From Spirochaetota bacterium (GTDB taxonomy: Bacteria > Spirochaetota > Spirochaetia > Treponematales > UBA12059), in contig JAIFMD010000060.1 in the NCBI GenBank assembly GCA_020048755.1, positions 1-43,899 on the forward strand: 43,899 nucleotides of DNA. The letters run 5' to 3'. The position numbers and the translations under genes are program-made. The notes beneath the pieces are model-generated. The model was not told the DNA's origin. It saw nothing but the letters and a program-made list of their open reading frames with translations, and made no database searches. The number at the start of each line of letters is the position of its first letter. The first letter of the stretch is position 1. This document shows positions 25,552 to 33,819 of the stretch, in pieces.

Positions 25552-27420
25552 ATGATGTATACACAAGCATTATTGGCGCTTCCGCTGGTAGGATTCGTCG
25601 TCACTATCGTGCTCCAGGGTACAGCCAGGCGCTCCCCGGCCATACTGAAAACATGGGCATTGCTTGCCTTCGTCGCCATGGCAGCAGTCGCCACGCTCGC
25701 ATTTCCAGAAATCGGCGACACGTACACTGGCCCGATGGTTTTTGGTTCGTCACTCAGCATCGGCCTGACCGACCTCTCCTGGTGGTTCGTCATGATGATA
25801 GCCGGGATCACCGTGCTGACAAGTTTCTTTACCCTCGGAGCACTCCGCGATACAGGCACCTACCCGATGTATTACGGATGGCTCTTCCTCAAGGTCTTCG
25901 GCATGCTGGGCCTCGTGATGTCCCGTGACCTCCTGACATTCTTCATCATGTGGGAAATCATGAGCTGGGCTACGTACTTCGTCATGCAGCAAGGCAAGGA
26001 AGAGGGGCGTGAAGCAGCGCTGGGCTACCTCGTCTATGCCATCGTAGCCGGCATGGTTCTGCTCGGCGGTGTGCTCTTCATACACCAGAGCGCGGGCAGC
26101 TTCGAGTTTGCCGTGATCACTGCATATATGGCTAAGGCTGAATTCGGCATCCTCCTTGCCTCGGTGCTGCTCGTCCTGGTCCCGTTCCTGATCGAAGCGG
26201 CCGTGTATCCAGCTCATGGCTGGCTACCGTCTGCGTACGCATCGTCTGAAACATCGATGACGGCATACCTGTCGAGCATCTCGACACGCATGGGACTCTT
26301 TGGCCTCATACTGTTCGTGTTCTCGGTGTTCGGCCTCAAGGCAATAGACCGTATCGGCATATCGGCCCACCTGAACCTGCGCACGATACTGCTCGTGCTT
26401 GCGGCTCTGACAGCGGTGCTCCCGACATACACCGCTCTGTTCCAGCACGATGCCAAGCGGCTCCTGACCTGGCACTCGATAGGCCAGGGCGGCTACATGC
26501 TCCTCGGACTGGCGACAGCGTCGACCCTTGGTACCGCCGGCGGACTCATGCACATCTTCAACTACATGACCTATGTGGCGCTGATCATCTTCAGCATCGC
26601 TGCAGTGGAGTACCGTACCGGGACGACCAACCTGAACAAGCTTGGCGGCCTGATTGTCAAGCAGCCAGTCGCCTTCCTGGGCATGCTGTTCGGCATCATA
26701 GGCCTGGCCGGCATCCCGCCGATGAACGGCTTCGTATCCAAGTGGTTCATCTACCGGTCACTGATCCTGGGCGGGTACCCGTTCATAGCGCTGGCGGCCT
26801 TCATCGCAACGGTCGGCACTATCATGTCTGTGTACAAGCTGATCCACAACACGTTCCTCGGGCAGCTGCCGGAGCGCTACAACGACGTGAAGGAAGTGGG
26901 CCTGCTCATGCAGTTGCCCATCTGGATACTGATGGGTGTGGTGTTCACTACGGGCGTCTTCCCGGGGCTCATCCTGCAGTGGATCGCAAAAATCCAGGTT
27001 GGTATGGGCATCGTACCGATAGCATGGACCCTCGGCGGAGTGGCCAGGGAAGCCGGCGACCTCAACATGATGGTCGTAACCGCCGTGTTCATGGCCACCT
27101 TCGCCGTCGGTGCAATCATCTTCTTCATAGGTGGCAAGCGGCGGATCGTGTCTCAATACGACAACTACGCGGCGGGGCATTTCCTCAACAAGGATGTGCC
27201 GTACAACTTCAACTACAACTTCTACAGCGCTTTCGACCACATCTTCGAGAAGCTGTACCATGACGCACCAGTGCAGACAGCCATACGCAACCTCGGACGC
27301 TTCGTCAGGATGGTAGCCGACTACGTCCGCAGGTTCTTCACCGGCCAGATCAACACCTACGCGGCCTACTACGTAGCCGCGGTCATCATCGCGCTGGCGA
27401 TCCTCAAGGAGATCCCATGA
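25552..27420 (+). CDS. Second antiporter-like subunit, MbxH' position (NuoL/MrpD family)
   Basis: 622 aa: an antiporter-like core of about 480 residues plus a C-terminal extension with two or more further helices (TAVFMATFAVGAIIFFIGG and TYAAYYVAAVIIALAIL) and an amphipathic stretch. TM5 glutamate E135 (FIMWEIMSWATYF) is kept. The TM7 lysine is Glu (FLIEAAVYPAHGWLP, E215) and the TM8 lysine is Arg (SISTRMGLFG, R246). HIFNYMTYVALIIF has Thr where HxxxK usually has Lys. TM12 lysine is kept (NGFVSKWFIYRS). Two adjacent MrpD-like genes are characteristic of Mbx/Mbs rather than Mbh. The start is ATG 25552 or the adjacent ATG 25555, with AGGAAGG upstream. Its stop overlaps the NuoH-like gene start. 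Confidence 0.9.
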   Translation: MMYTQALLALPLVGFVVTIVLQGTARRSPAILKTWALLAFVAMAAVATLAFPEIGDTYTGPMVFGSSLSIGLTDLSWWFVMMIAGITVLTSFFTLGALRDTGTYPMYYGWLFLKVFGMLGLVMSRDLLTFFIMWEIMSWATYFVMQQGKEEGREAALGYLVYAIVAGMVLLGGVLFIHQSAGSFEFAVITAYMAKAEFGILLASVLLVLVPFLIEAAVYPAHGWLPSAYASSETSMTAYLSSISTRMGLFGLILFVFSVFGLKAIDRIGISAHLNLRTILLVLAALTAVLPTYTALFQHDAKRLLTWHSIGQGGYMLLGLATASTLGTAGGLMHIFNYMTYVALIIFSIAAVEYRTGTTNLNKLGGLIVKQPVAFLGMLFGIIGLAGIPPMNGFVSKWFIYRSLILGGYPFIALAAFIATVGTIMSVYKLIHNTFLGQLPERYNDVKEVGLLMQLPIWILMGVVFTTGVFPGLILQWIAKIQVGMGIVPIAWTLGGVAREAGDLNMMVVTAVFMATFAVGAIIFFIGGKRRIVSQYDNYAAGHFLNKDVPYNFNYNFYSAFDHIFEKLYHDAPVQTAIRNLGRFVRMVADYVRRFFTGQINTYAAYYVAAVIIALAILKEIP

Positions 27421-28328
27421 ATTCCGGTATAGGCCTCATAGTCTGGATCATAGCCTACCCGTTCGTAAGCTTCTCCCTGGGGGTACTGCTCGGCGGCTAC
27501 GGCCGCAAACTGACAGCGCGCATCCAGCGCCGTGTCGGGCCGAGCTGGATACAGCCATTCTTCGACGTGGTAAAGCTGATGTCCAAGAAGACAAACGTGA
27601 GCCACGGCTACATGCACGACGTGGCCATGATGATGCTCGTCGGCGGTACCCTGCTGACTATGTATTTCGTCCCCGTTCCCGGCTTTCACTACTTCAGCCA
27701 GTTTGGTGACTACATCGTCATCATGTACATCCTCCTCGTACCGCCGCTGGGCATGGCCCTCGGCGTGGGCCAGACAGCCAACCCCAACGGCAGCATCGGC
27801 ATTGCGCGCGCGCTCCAGATGCTCGCAGGCTACGAGGTGACCTTCGTCCTGACCTTCATAGGCTTTGCGATGAAGAACGGCACGACGAGCATGTACGAAC
27901 TGATGATGATCCAGCAGTCCGGCGGCGTCGCTACCTGGGGTCTGGTTACCAACCCGCTCCTGGGCGTGGCCGCGCTGTTCTGCCTGCAAGGCATGATGAA
28001 CGAGAAGCCCTTCGAGGTCGTCATTGCCCCGCACGAGATTGCTACCGGCCCGATGACTGAAATGGGCGGCAAGTACCTCGGAATGATGTTCATCCAGCAC
28101 CTTATCAATCTGGTCGTCGAGCTGACCATCTACATGAACCTGTTCCTTGGTGGCGCCACCAACTGGTTTGAGTACGTGGCCAAGCTGTTCGCGCTGTTCA
28201 CGCTCGTCATGAGCGTCAACGCCGTCTACGGCCGTTTCAGGACTGATTCGGCCCTGCGCTTCTTCTGGAAACTCCCCCTGCCAATGGCGGCCCTGGGTGT
28301 CATCCTCATCATGATCAACGGAATATAA
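27417..28328 (+). CDS. mbxM: NuoH/MbxM-like membrane anchor subunit
   Basis: 303 aa, about eight helices, NuoH family. RKLTARIQRRVGPSWIQPFFDVVKL is the cytosolic loop 1 signature and AGYEVTFVLTFIGF the helix with the conserved acidic residue. KPFEVVIAPHEIATGPMTEMGGKYLGM is the Q-site/electron-arm contact loop. In complex I it houses the quinone tunnel; in Mbh/Mbx it links the peripheral arm to the ion-pumping module. The start overlaps the previous stop by 4 nt; 14 nt separate it from the NuoB-like gene. Confidence 0.94.
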   Translation: MNSGIGLIVWIIAYPFVSFSLGVLLGGYGRKLTARIQRRVGPSWIQPFFDVVKLMSKKTNVSHGYMHDVAMMMLVGGTLLTMYFVPVPGFHYFSQFGDYIVIMYILLVPPLGMALGVGQTANPNGSIGIARALQMLAGYEVTFVLTFIGFAMKNGTTSMYELMMIQQSGGVATWGLVTNPLLGVAALFCLQGMMNEKPFEVVIAPHEIATGPMTEMGGKYLGMMFIQHLINLVVELTIYMNLFLGGATNWFEYVAKLFALFTLVMSVNAVYGRFRTDSALRFFWKLPLPMAALGVILIMINGI

Positions 28329-28342
28329 GGGAGGCTGTCCAT

Positions 28343-28930
28343 ATGGCCGAGAAAGAGCTGACCCAGCGGACTGCCTGGGACAAGGTGCTCGCGAATCTTA
28401 GAAAAAGAAGCCTCTGGATGCTTCACTACTGCACCGGCTGCGGCGCGGTGGAATTGCCGCCGACGATGACGTCGCGTTTCGACATGGAACGGTTCGGCAT
28501 CATGCCGATGGTCACGCCGAGGCAGGCCGACATACTCCTCATAACCGGCTACCTGAGCGTAAAAACACTCAAGCGCGTCATCCTCATCTACGAGCAGATG
28601 GTAGCGCCCAAGTATGTCGTTGGTTTCGGCAGCTGCACGATCAACGGCGGCATGTACTGGAACAGCTACACCACGATCAAGGCTCTGGACCGCTACCTGC
28701 CCGTCGAGATGTACCTTGCAGGCTGCATGCCCAGACCGGAGGCCATCATATCGGGCTTCAATTCCCTGATAGACAAGATCGGCAAGGGAGAGGCCAACAG
28801 CTGGAAGGATTATTACGAGAACTACGAGTTCTACAAGAAGAACCAGGACCACGTGTTCGGCGATATCGAGACCCACCATGACGTGCCGGCTGACGGAAGG
28901 TACTTCGGGATACTGGAGGCTAAACGATGA
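28343..28930 (+). CDS. mbxJ: NuoB/MbxJ-like iron-sulfur subunit
   Basis: 195 aa. Holds the proximal [4Fe-4S] cluster: C30 and C33 (HYCTGCGAVELPP), C98 (GFGSCTINGG) and C128 (YLAGCMPRPEAI). This is the NuoB and group-4-hydrogenase small-subunit pattern, though in complex I the first two are adjacent; here they are CxxC as in Mbh/Mbx. It passes electrons between the MbxN ferredoxin clusters and the large-subunit cavity. About 50 residues at the C-terminus (YYENYEFYKKNQ and later) are beyond the usual NuoB fold. It has GGGAGG before the ATG and overlaps the next gene by 4 nt. Confidence 0.94.
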   Translation: MAEKELTQRTAWDKVLANLRKRSLWMLHYCTGCGAVELPPTMTSRFDMERFGIMPMVTPRQADILLITGYLSVKTLKRVILIYEQMVAPKYVVGFGSCTINGGMYWNSYTTIKALDRYLPVEMYLAGCMPRPEAIISGFNSLIDKIGKGEANSWKDYYENYEFYKKNQDHVFGDIETHHDVPADGRYFGILEAKR

Positions 28931-29535
28931 ACGCACAGACCCAGGCCCCAACCACAAGCCGGCCGCCAGCCGCCACTGGAGCGCCCCGGATGACCGAGGC
29001 CCTTGTTTCAGCCATCACTGCGGAGACGGGCATCGCGACATTCCGCACCAAGAGCCCGCGAAGGATAGAAGGCACGGTCCAGGCAGACGCGCTGCACTCC
29101 TTTGCTGCCGCCCTGCGCTCTCGGGTTGGCTTCGAGCACCTGTCTGCCATCAGCTGCGTTGACTGGATAGCCGAGGGCGAGTTTGAACTCGTCTACCATT
29201 TCTGGAGTTACCGCGACAGCCACCTGGTATCCGCCAGGGTGCGCATACCCAGGGAACCCGGATCCATGGCGACCATAACCGACTTGTGGTTGCCTGCCTC
29301 GTTCTTCGAGCGCGACATACACGAGTTCTACGGCGTGGTGTTCCAGGGCAACACCGATCTGGAGCGCTACATACTCTCTGACTGGAAGGGGCCGCCCCCG
29401 ATGCGCAAGGACTTCTCCAGCCGTGACTTTGCCCACGAGCACTTTACCTTCAAGGATTACGAGCCGACCTGGGACGAGCTGATCGATGGTGGCTACCACG
29501 GCCAGAAGAGACAAGGGGAGGGATCAGATGAGTAG
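28927..29535 (+). CDS. mbxK: NuoC/MbxK-like subunit
   Basis: 202 aa, NuoC (30 kDa) family. The signature FFERDIHEFYGVVFQGN lies in the middle, followed by YILSDWKGPPPMRKDF, the NuoC C-terminal motif with an H-rich tail. It supports the interface of the NuoB- and NuoD-like subunits. An N-terminal Thr/Pro/Ala-rich extension of about 20 residues precedes the fold. Overlaps its upstream neighbour by 4 nt and the NuoD-like gene by 8 nt. Confidence 0.92.
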   Translation: MNAQTQAPTTSRPPAATGAPRMTEALVSAITAETGIATFRTKSPRRIEGTVQADALHSFAAALRSRVGFEHLSAISCVDWIAEGEFELVYHFWSYRDSHLVSARVRIPREPGSMATITDLWLPASFFERDIHEFYGVVFQGNTDLERYILSDWKGPPPMRKDFSSRDFAHEHFTFKDYEPTWDELIDGGYHGQKRQGEGSDE

Positions 29536-30688
29536 CATCATCACCGCCAACGACGGCCGGGACATCATGCCCGGAGCCAATGCCCCCGAGAACCGTGAAT
29601 ACAACATGTTCATCGGCCCCAACCACCCCGGCATCGAGGGCAACTTTGCCCTCAAGCTGGTTGTGGAAGGCGATACCATCGTCAGGGCAAAGACCGAGGC
29701 CGGCTTCCTGCATCGTGGCTTCGAGAAACTCATGGAAGAGCGACTGTTCATACAGAACATCGCGATAGTCGCGCGCATCTGCGTGCCGGACCCGGACCCG
29801 AATGAAGAGAACTACGCCCGCGCGATAGAGACGATCGCCAATATCGAAGTGCCGCGCCGCGCGCAGTTCATCCGCGTCCTGGTGCTGGAACTCTCGAGGA
29901 TAGGCAGCCACCTCTTCACCTTCGGCGGCCATGCCGGAACCATAGGCCTGTACACCCTGCCCAACTGGAGCATCTCCGACCGCGACCGTGTCCTTGAGCT
30001 GTTCGAGGAACTGACCGGGGGCCGCGTGTACCACATCTACAACATGCCAGGCGGCGTGAGGCGCGACCTGCCCAGCGGCTTCAAGCAACGCGTGCTCGAC
30101 GTTATGTCATACATCGAGGAAAGGCTGCCTGAATACGACGACATCTTCTTCAACAACAAGATACTCCTCAATCGCGCCCAGGGCATCGGCGTGCTCCCGA
30201 AGGACAAGGCGCTCGAGTGGGGCGCTACGGGCCCTGACCTCCGGGGCGCAGGCTTCGCCCACGACGTCCGCAAGGACGATCCGTACGAAGTCTACGGCGA
30301 GCTCGAGTTCGAAGTTCCGACGGGAGAAGCGAGCGATGCGTACAGCCGCCTGATGGTCCGCCGCCGCGAGATAGAACAGTCCATCAGCATAGTCCGGCAA
30401 GTACTGGACAAGATGCCTGAAGGACCTGTCTGGAACAAGCAGCCCAACCCGCTCAAGTGGCGGGTCCCGGCCGGCGACGCCTACGTGCGCACCGAGAGCA
30501 GCAAGGGCGAATACGCCTACTACATGGTCAGCGATGGTGGTATACGCCCCTACCGCGTCCATGTCCGCGGCGCCAGCGTTACCCACGGCGTGCACATCCT
30601 GGAACACATGCTCACGGGCGCCCGCATCGAGGACGCATCGCAGATCATGTTCAGCATGGACGCCTGTCCGCCCGAAGTGGATCGATAG
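29528..30688 (+). CDS. mbxL: NuoD/MbxL-like large subunit, NiFe ligands degenerate
   Basis: 386 aa, homologous to NuoD and the [NiFe] group 4 large subunit (GPNHPGIEGNFALKLVVEGDTIV, TEAGFLHRGFEKLME). A hydrogenase would have RxCGxC near the N-terminus and DPCxxC at the C-terminus. Here they are RICVPD (C85, then Asp88) and DACPPE (C380, then Glu383). One Cys of each pair remains and the other is acidic, so a NiFe site is unlikely; this matches the pattern I recall for Mbx/Mbs subunits (from memory) and argues against H2 production. A sulfur- or cluster-based reaction, or only relay, is possible. The ATG at 29528 has GGGAGGG upstream; an in-frame upstream start lies in mbxK and is not used. 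Confidence 0.93.
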   Translation: MSSIITANDGRDIMPGANAPENREYNMFIGPNHPGIEGNFALKLVVEGDTIVRAKTEAGFLHRGFEKLMEERLFIQNIAIVARICVPDPDPNEENYARAIETIANIEVPRRAQFIRVLVLELSRIGSHLFTFGGHAGTIGLYTLPNWSISDRDRVLELFEELTGGRVYHIYNMPGGVRRDLPSGFKQRVLDVMSYIEERLPEYDDIFFNNKILLNRAQGIGVLPKDKALEWGATGPDLRGAGFAHDVRKDDPYEVYGELEFEVPTGEASDAYSRLMVRRREIEQSISIVRQVLDKMPEGPVWNKQPNPLKWRVPAGDAYVRTESSKGEYAYYMVSDGGIRPYRVHVRGASVTHGVHILEHMLTGARIEDASQIMFSMDACPPEVDR

Positions 30689-30697
30689 GAGATACCG

Positions 30698-32908
30698 ATG
30701 GCCATCGACAAGATAGGAAGCATTTTAAGACCCTTTACCGCGCTCAAGCACATCGCGGAAAAGCCGGATACCATCGACGTCCCCAGGCATTACCGGCCGG
30801 CGGCAGAGCGGTACCGTGGTTTTCATGTGAACGATATGGAAAAATGCATAGGTTGCGGCACCTGCGCCGAGATCTGCGACAACGATGCCATCCGCATGGT
30901 GCCAGTCAAAGGCAAGGAGGCCGGAGTCGGCAAGACCCCGTACCGGCCGGCCATAGACTACGGCCGTTGTTGCTGGTGCGCGCTCTGCGTCGACGTATGT
31001 ACGACCAACTCACTGTCCATGACACGGGAATACACGCACATCAGCCCGGACACCAATACCTTCTTCATCCTTCCGGACGAGAAGGGCATCCACGAAAAGG
31101 AATTCCCCACGGGCTGGCATGCCGATGACACGATCAACTTCCTGGACCTGAAGCGGGTTCCCATGGAGGCCCTTTCGGCTGAGGAGCGCGGGGATTCCTT
31201 CATCGAGATAATCAAGGGCTTCAGCAAGGAGCAGGCGAGGAAAGAAGCCAGTCGTTGCGTATCATGCGGACTCTGCACGGCTGCCTGCCCAGCGCACATG
31301 AACATTCCCGAGTACATCGACGCCATCTGGAACGATGACCTTACCGAATCAGGCAGGCAGATGTACAAGACAAACCCGCTGCCCGATGTCTGCGGCCGCA
31401 TCTGCACCCACGCGTGCGAGACCGCGTGCAGCATAGGCGTCCGCGGAGAACCAATCAGCATCCGCTGGCTCAAACGCTACGCTATGGACCAGATACCTGC
31501 CAGCCAGCTGGACACCCTCCTTACCCAGAACGTGGTCAAGCAGGGTTCGCAGAGCGTCGCCGTCGTCGGTGCCGGACCGGCAGGCCTTGCCGCCGCCTAC
31601 TACCTGGTGCTGATGGGATACAGGGTCACCGTATTCGAGAAGCACCCCAAGGCGGGAGGCATGATGCGGTACGGCATGCCCGAGTACCGCCTGCCCTATG
31701 AGGCGATTGACAAGGACATAGACTTCATCCTGTCGCTCGGCGTTGAACTGAAGACCGGCATCACGGTAGGCAAGGACCTGCCCCTCGATGCGGTCCAGAA
31801 GGATTTCGATGTCGTCATCATGGCCACCGGCTTTCACGGAGGGCGCAGCACCAGGGTTCCCGGAACAGATCACACCATGGTGTTCCAGGCCGTGGACCTC
31901 CTTGCGCGCATCACCAAGGGCGACAAATTTCCGGTTGAGAAGGAAATCGTAGTCATCGGCGGCGGCAACGTCGCCATGGACATAGCCCGCAGCCTCGCAC
32001 GCTTGCAGAAGAAGCAGTACGGCGAGGTCAGGCTCACCGTCACCTGCCTTGAAACCCGCGACATCATGCCTGCAGACGATGAGGAGATCGAGGAAGGCAC
32101 CGAGGAAGGTATCGTCTTCAAACCCGGGCGGGGTCCTGAGGAAATCATCATAGAAGACGGTGTCATCACCGGGCTCAAGACCAGCCGCTGTGTGCGGGTG
32201 TTCAATGACCAGAAGATGTTTGCCCCCGAGTTCGACAAGAATGACATAGAGGTATACAAAGGTGCCCAGATCATAGAAGCCATAGGCCAGGGACCCGAGT
32301 TCGATGTCTTTGCCCCCTTCACCGCATCACTTGAGATGGCCGGCAGGCGCATCAAGGTAGATGAGTACTTCCAGTCATCGCAGCCCTGGCTGTTTGTTGT
32401 CGGAGACATCATCAAAGGCCCCAACCTCATCACCGGTGTGGAGACTGGCCACCAGGCCGCGCTCGGCGTAGACTATTATCTGGGCAAACGCGCCAGGGAC
32501 GAGATAACCCGCATCGACGAGATGCTGGGCATCGCGCTGGCATTCCAGAAGGACCAGGTTGCACAGCTTGAAAAAGCACCGCGGTTGCCGGAACTCGCCG
32601 GTCTGCTCGCAATTGAGAAAACGAATCTGGGCATCGTGGAGGCTCTGCTCTCAGGCCGCAACACACGGATACACCTGCGGCAGGAACTGTCCCGCGTCAT
32701 GAGGCGCCGTGACTATGCCTACCTTGAAGCCCTGGCCCGGATTCCGGCAGGACCGGGTGCGGTCGAAGCGGTAGCGGTGAGGGCGAAGGCCGGCTTCCAC
32801 CTGTATACAGACATGCTTTTCCTTACGAAAAGCAAGGAACTCGAGTTTGCCATGGATACCCTGCGGGACCATTACCGCAGCCTGGCCGAGCGGTTCCAGA
32901 CCATGTAA
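30698..32908 (+). CDS. MbxN/NuoI ferredoxin domain fused to GltD/NfnB-like FAD-NAD(P)H oxidoreductase
   Basis: 736 aa. Residues 1-115 are a NuoI/MbxN-like domain with two [4Fe-4S] sites (C50-C53-C56-C60; C91-C94-C97-C101). Residues about 165-600 form a full GltD-type flavoprotein: N-terminal Cys clusters (C187, C190, C193, C197 and C232, C236, C240, C244), the FAD loop VVGAGPAGLAAAYY (G291-G296) and the NAD(P) loop VIGGGNVAMDIARSL (G421-G423). After the second strand there is an acidic residue (E452 in CLETRD) where NADPH-specific relatives tend to have Arg, hinting at NADH. Residues about 605-736 are an extra tail with no motif I know. AGGAG precedes the ATG. Last gene of the operon. Electrons could pass from ferredoxin through the clusters to NAD(P)+, or the reverse. 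Confidence 0.92.
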   Translation: MAIDKIGSILRPFTALKHIAEKPDTIDVPRHYRPAAERYRGFHVNDMEKCIGCGTCAEICDNDAIRMVPVKGKEAGVGKTPYRPAIDYGRCCWCALCVDVCTTNSLSMTREYTHISPDTNTFFILPDEKGIHEKEFPTGWHADDTINFLDLKRVPMEALSAEERGDSFIEIIKGFSKEQARKEASRCVSCGLCTAACPAHMNIPEYIDAIWNDDLTESGRQMYKTNPLPDVCGRICTHACETACSIGVRGEPISIRWLKRYAMDQIPASQLDTLLTQNVVKQGSQSVAVVGAGPAGLAAAYYLVLMGYRVTVFEKHPKAGGMMRYGMPEYRLPYEAIDKDIDFILSLGVELKTGITVGKDLPLDAVQKDFDVVIMATGFHGGRSTRVPGTDHTMVFQAVDLLARITKGDKFPVEKEIVVIGGGNVAMDIARSLARLQKKQYGEVRLTVTCLETRDIMPADDEEIEEGTEEGIVFKPGRGPEEIIIEDGVITGLKTSRCVRVFNDQKMFAPEFDKNDIEVYKGAQIIEAIGQGPEFDVFAPFTASLEMAGRRIKVDEYFQSSQPWLFVVGDIIKGPNLITGVETGHQAALGVDYYLGKRARDEITRIDEMLGIALAFQKDQVAQLEKAPRLPELAGLLAIEKTNLGIVEALLSGRNTRIHLRQELSRVMRRRDYAYLEALARIPAGPGAVEAVAVRAKAGFHLYTDMLFLTKSKELEFAMDTLRDHYRSLAERFQTM

Positions 32909-32930
32909 TCATACCTCGTCCAATCGTTAA

Positions 32931-32969
32931 GCCCGCCTGGAGACCATTGGTCTTCAGGCGGGCCTTTTT
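32931..32969 (+). terminator. Rho-independent terminator of the mbx-like operon
   Basis: A 15-bp GC-rich stem (arms 32931-32945 and 32949-32963, loop ATT) is followed by CTTTTT. The single non-Watson-Crick pair is G-U in plus-strand RNA and would be a mismatch in minus-strand RNA, so it acts on the operon, 22 nt after its stop. Confidence 0.93.
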
Positions 32970-32982
32970 GTCCGCTCCGGCC

Positions 32983-33819
32983 TCAGCGGTATTCCAGTTC
33001 CAGTCCGACGCCGACCTCTGACACCGGCAGGCTGGCAGCCAGGCTCATCCTGGCTGCGAAGTCAGTACAGTGACAGGGATGGAGGGACCGCGGGTTCAAG
33101 GCACCAAGCCGGCTGGCCGTAAACCCGAGCCGCTCGTCGGTAGCGCCGAGCAGGTGAAAACCTCCTACAATGTCGACGACACGGTCATCGCCGCAGACCC
33201 GGACCGCGTGTTCGACGATGTTGACGATGCCGGCATGCGAGCAGCCCGTGATGACGACGACCCCCTCGCTCCCCTTCCAGGCTATCGCGGTGTCATCGGG
33301 CAGCAGGTCGGGGATGGTGCCACCGGGGCGATCGGTCTCGCCGATGGGCGTGGCGCCTTCGATACTGCCCTGCCTCGGGATTTCTCCCAGGAATACAAAG
33401 CCGCCGCCCAGGTCCAGCGGCTCGCCCGAAAGGCGCGGTTCGAAATGGCCGGCAAGCTCATCCAGAGCCACGGGAGAACCGATGGACAGGCTGCCGTACC
33501 GCTTGGGGTCAAAGGCACGCGGGTGTGCCACGAGCAGGGGCAACCCGGCATGCTGCCGGCCGCTTGCCGCCGTTGTATCACGGGCAAGCAAGTGCCGGAG
33601 CCCTCCTGTGTGGTCGTCATGGCCATGCGAGATGACGACCGCGTCCACCGTGGCAAGATCGAGCCCGAGGGCCGCGGCATTGTCCAGAAAAATGCCGGAG
33701 TAGCCGGTGTCGAACAGGATGCGCGTTCCATTGGATTCAAGCAGGCACGAGAAGCCAGGCTCGCCTAGATAGTAGCGGTCTATGATGGTGTTGTTGTCGA
33801 CAAGTATGGTGAGTTTCAA
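32983..33819 (-). CDS. MBL-fold metallohydrolase
   Basis: 278 aa metallo-beta-lactamase fold. ILFDTGYSG leads to VVISHGHDDHTGGL, the HxHxDH zinc motif. Further ligands are GCSHAG (His) and LHPCHCTD near the C-terminus. The pattern (GCSHAGIVN plus PCHCT) is that of the archaeal/bacterial branch annotated as RFAP-synthase-like or 7,8-dihydropterin-6-methyl-type hydrolases; the true substrate is unknown. The start is TTG at 33817-33819: GGAGGAA lies 4-5 nt upstream and the fold begins at once; the longer frame extension lacks homology. The gene converges on the mbx-like operon terminator. Confidence 0.8.
   Translation of the reverse strand: MKLTILVDNNTIIDRYYLGEPGFSCLLESNGTRILFDTGYSGIFLDNAAALGLDLATVDAVVISHGHDDHTGGLRHLLARDTTAASGRQHAGLPLLVAHPRAFDPKRYGSLSIGSPVALDELAGHFEPRLSGEPLDLGGGFVFLGEIPRQGSIEGATPIGETDRPGGTIPDLLPDDTAIAWKGSEGVVVITGCSHAGIVNIVEHAVRVCGDDRVVDIVGGFHLLGATDERLGFTASRLGALNPRSLHPCHCTDFAARMSLAASLPVSEVGVGLELEYR

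Noticed and set aside
26758-28957. Several 167-243-codon minus-strand frames within the mbx-like operon
   Set aside because: All are shadows of well-matched plus-strand subunits and have no independent starts.
21650-32908. Interpretation of the operon as ordinary complex I or as a hydrogenase
   Set aside because: NuoE/F/G and NuoA/J/N-type genes are absent, Mrp-type E/F/G/B genes are present, and the NiFe ligands are incomplete.
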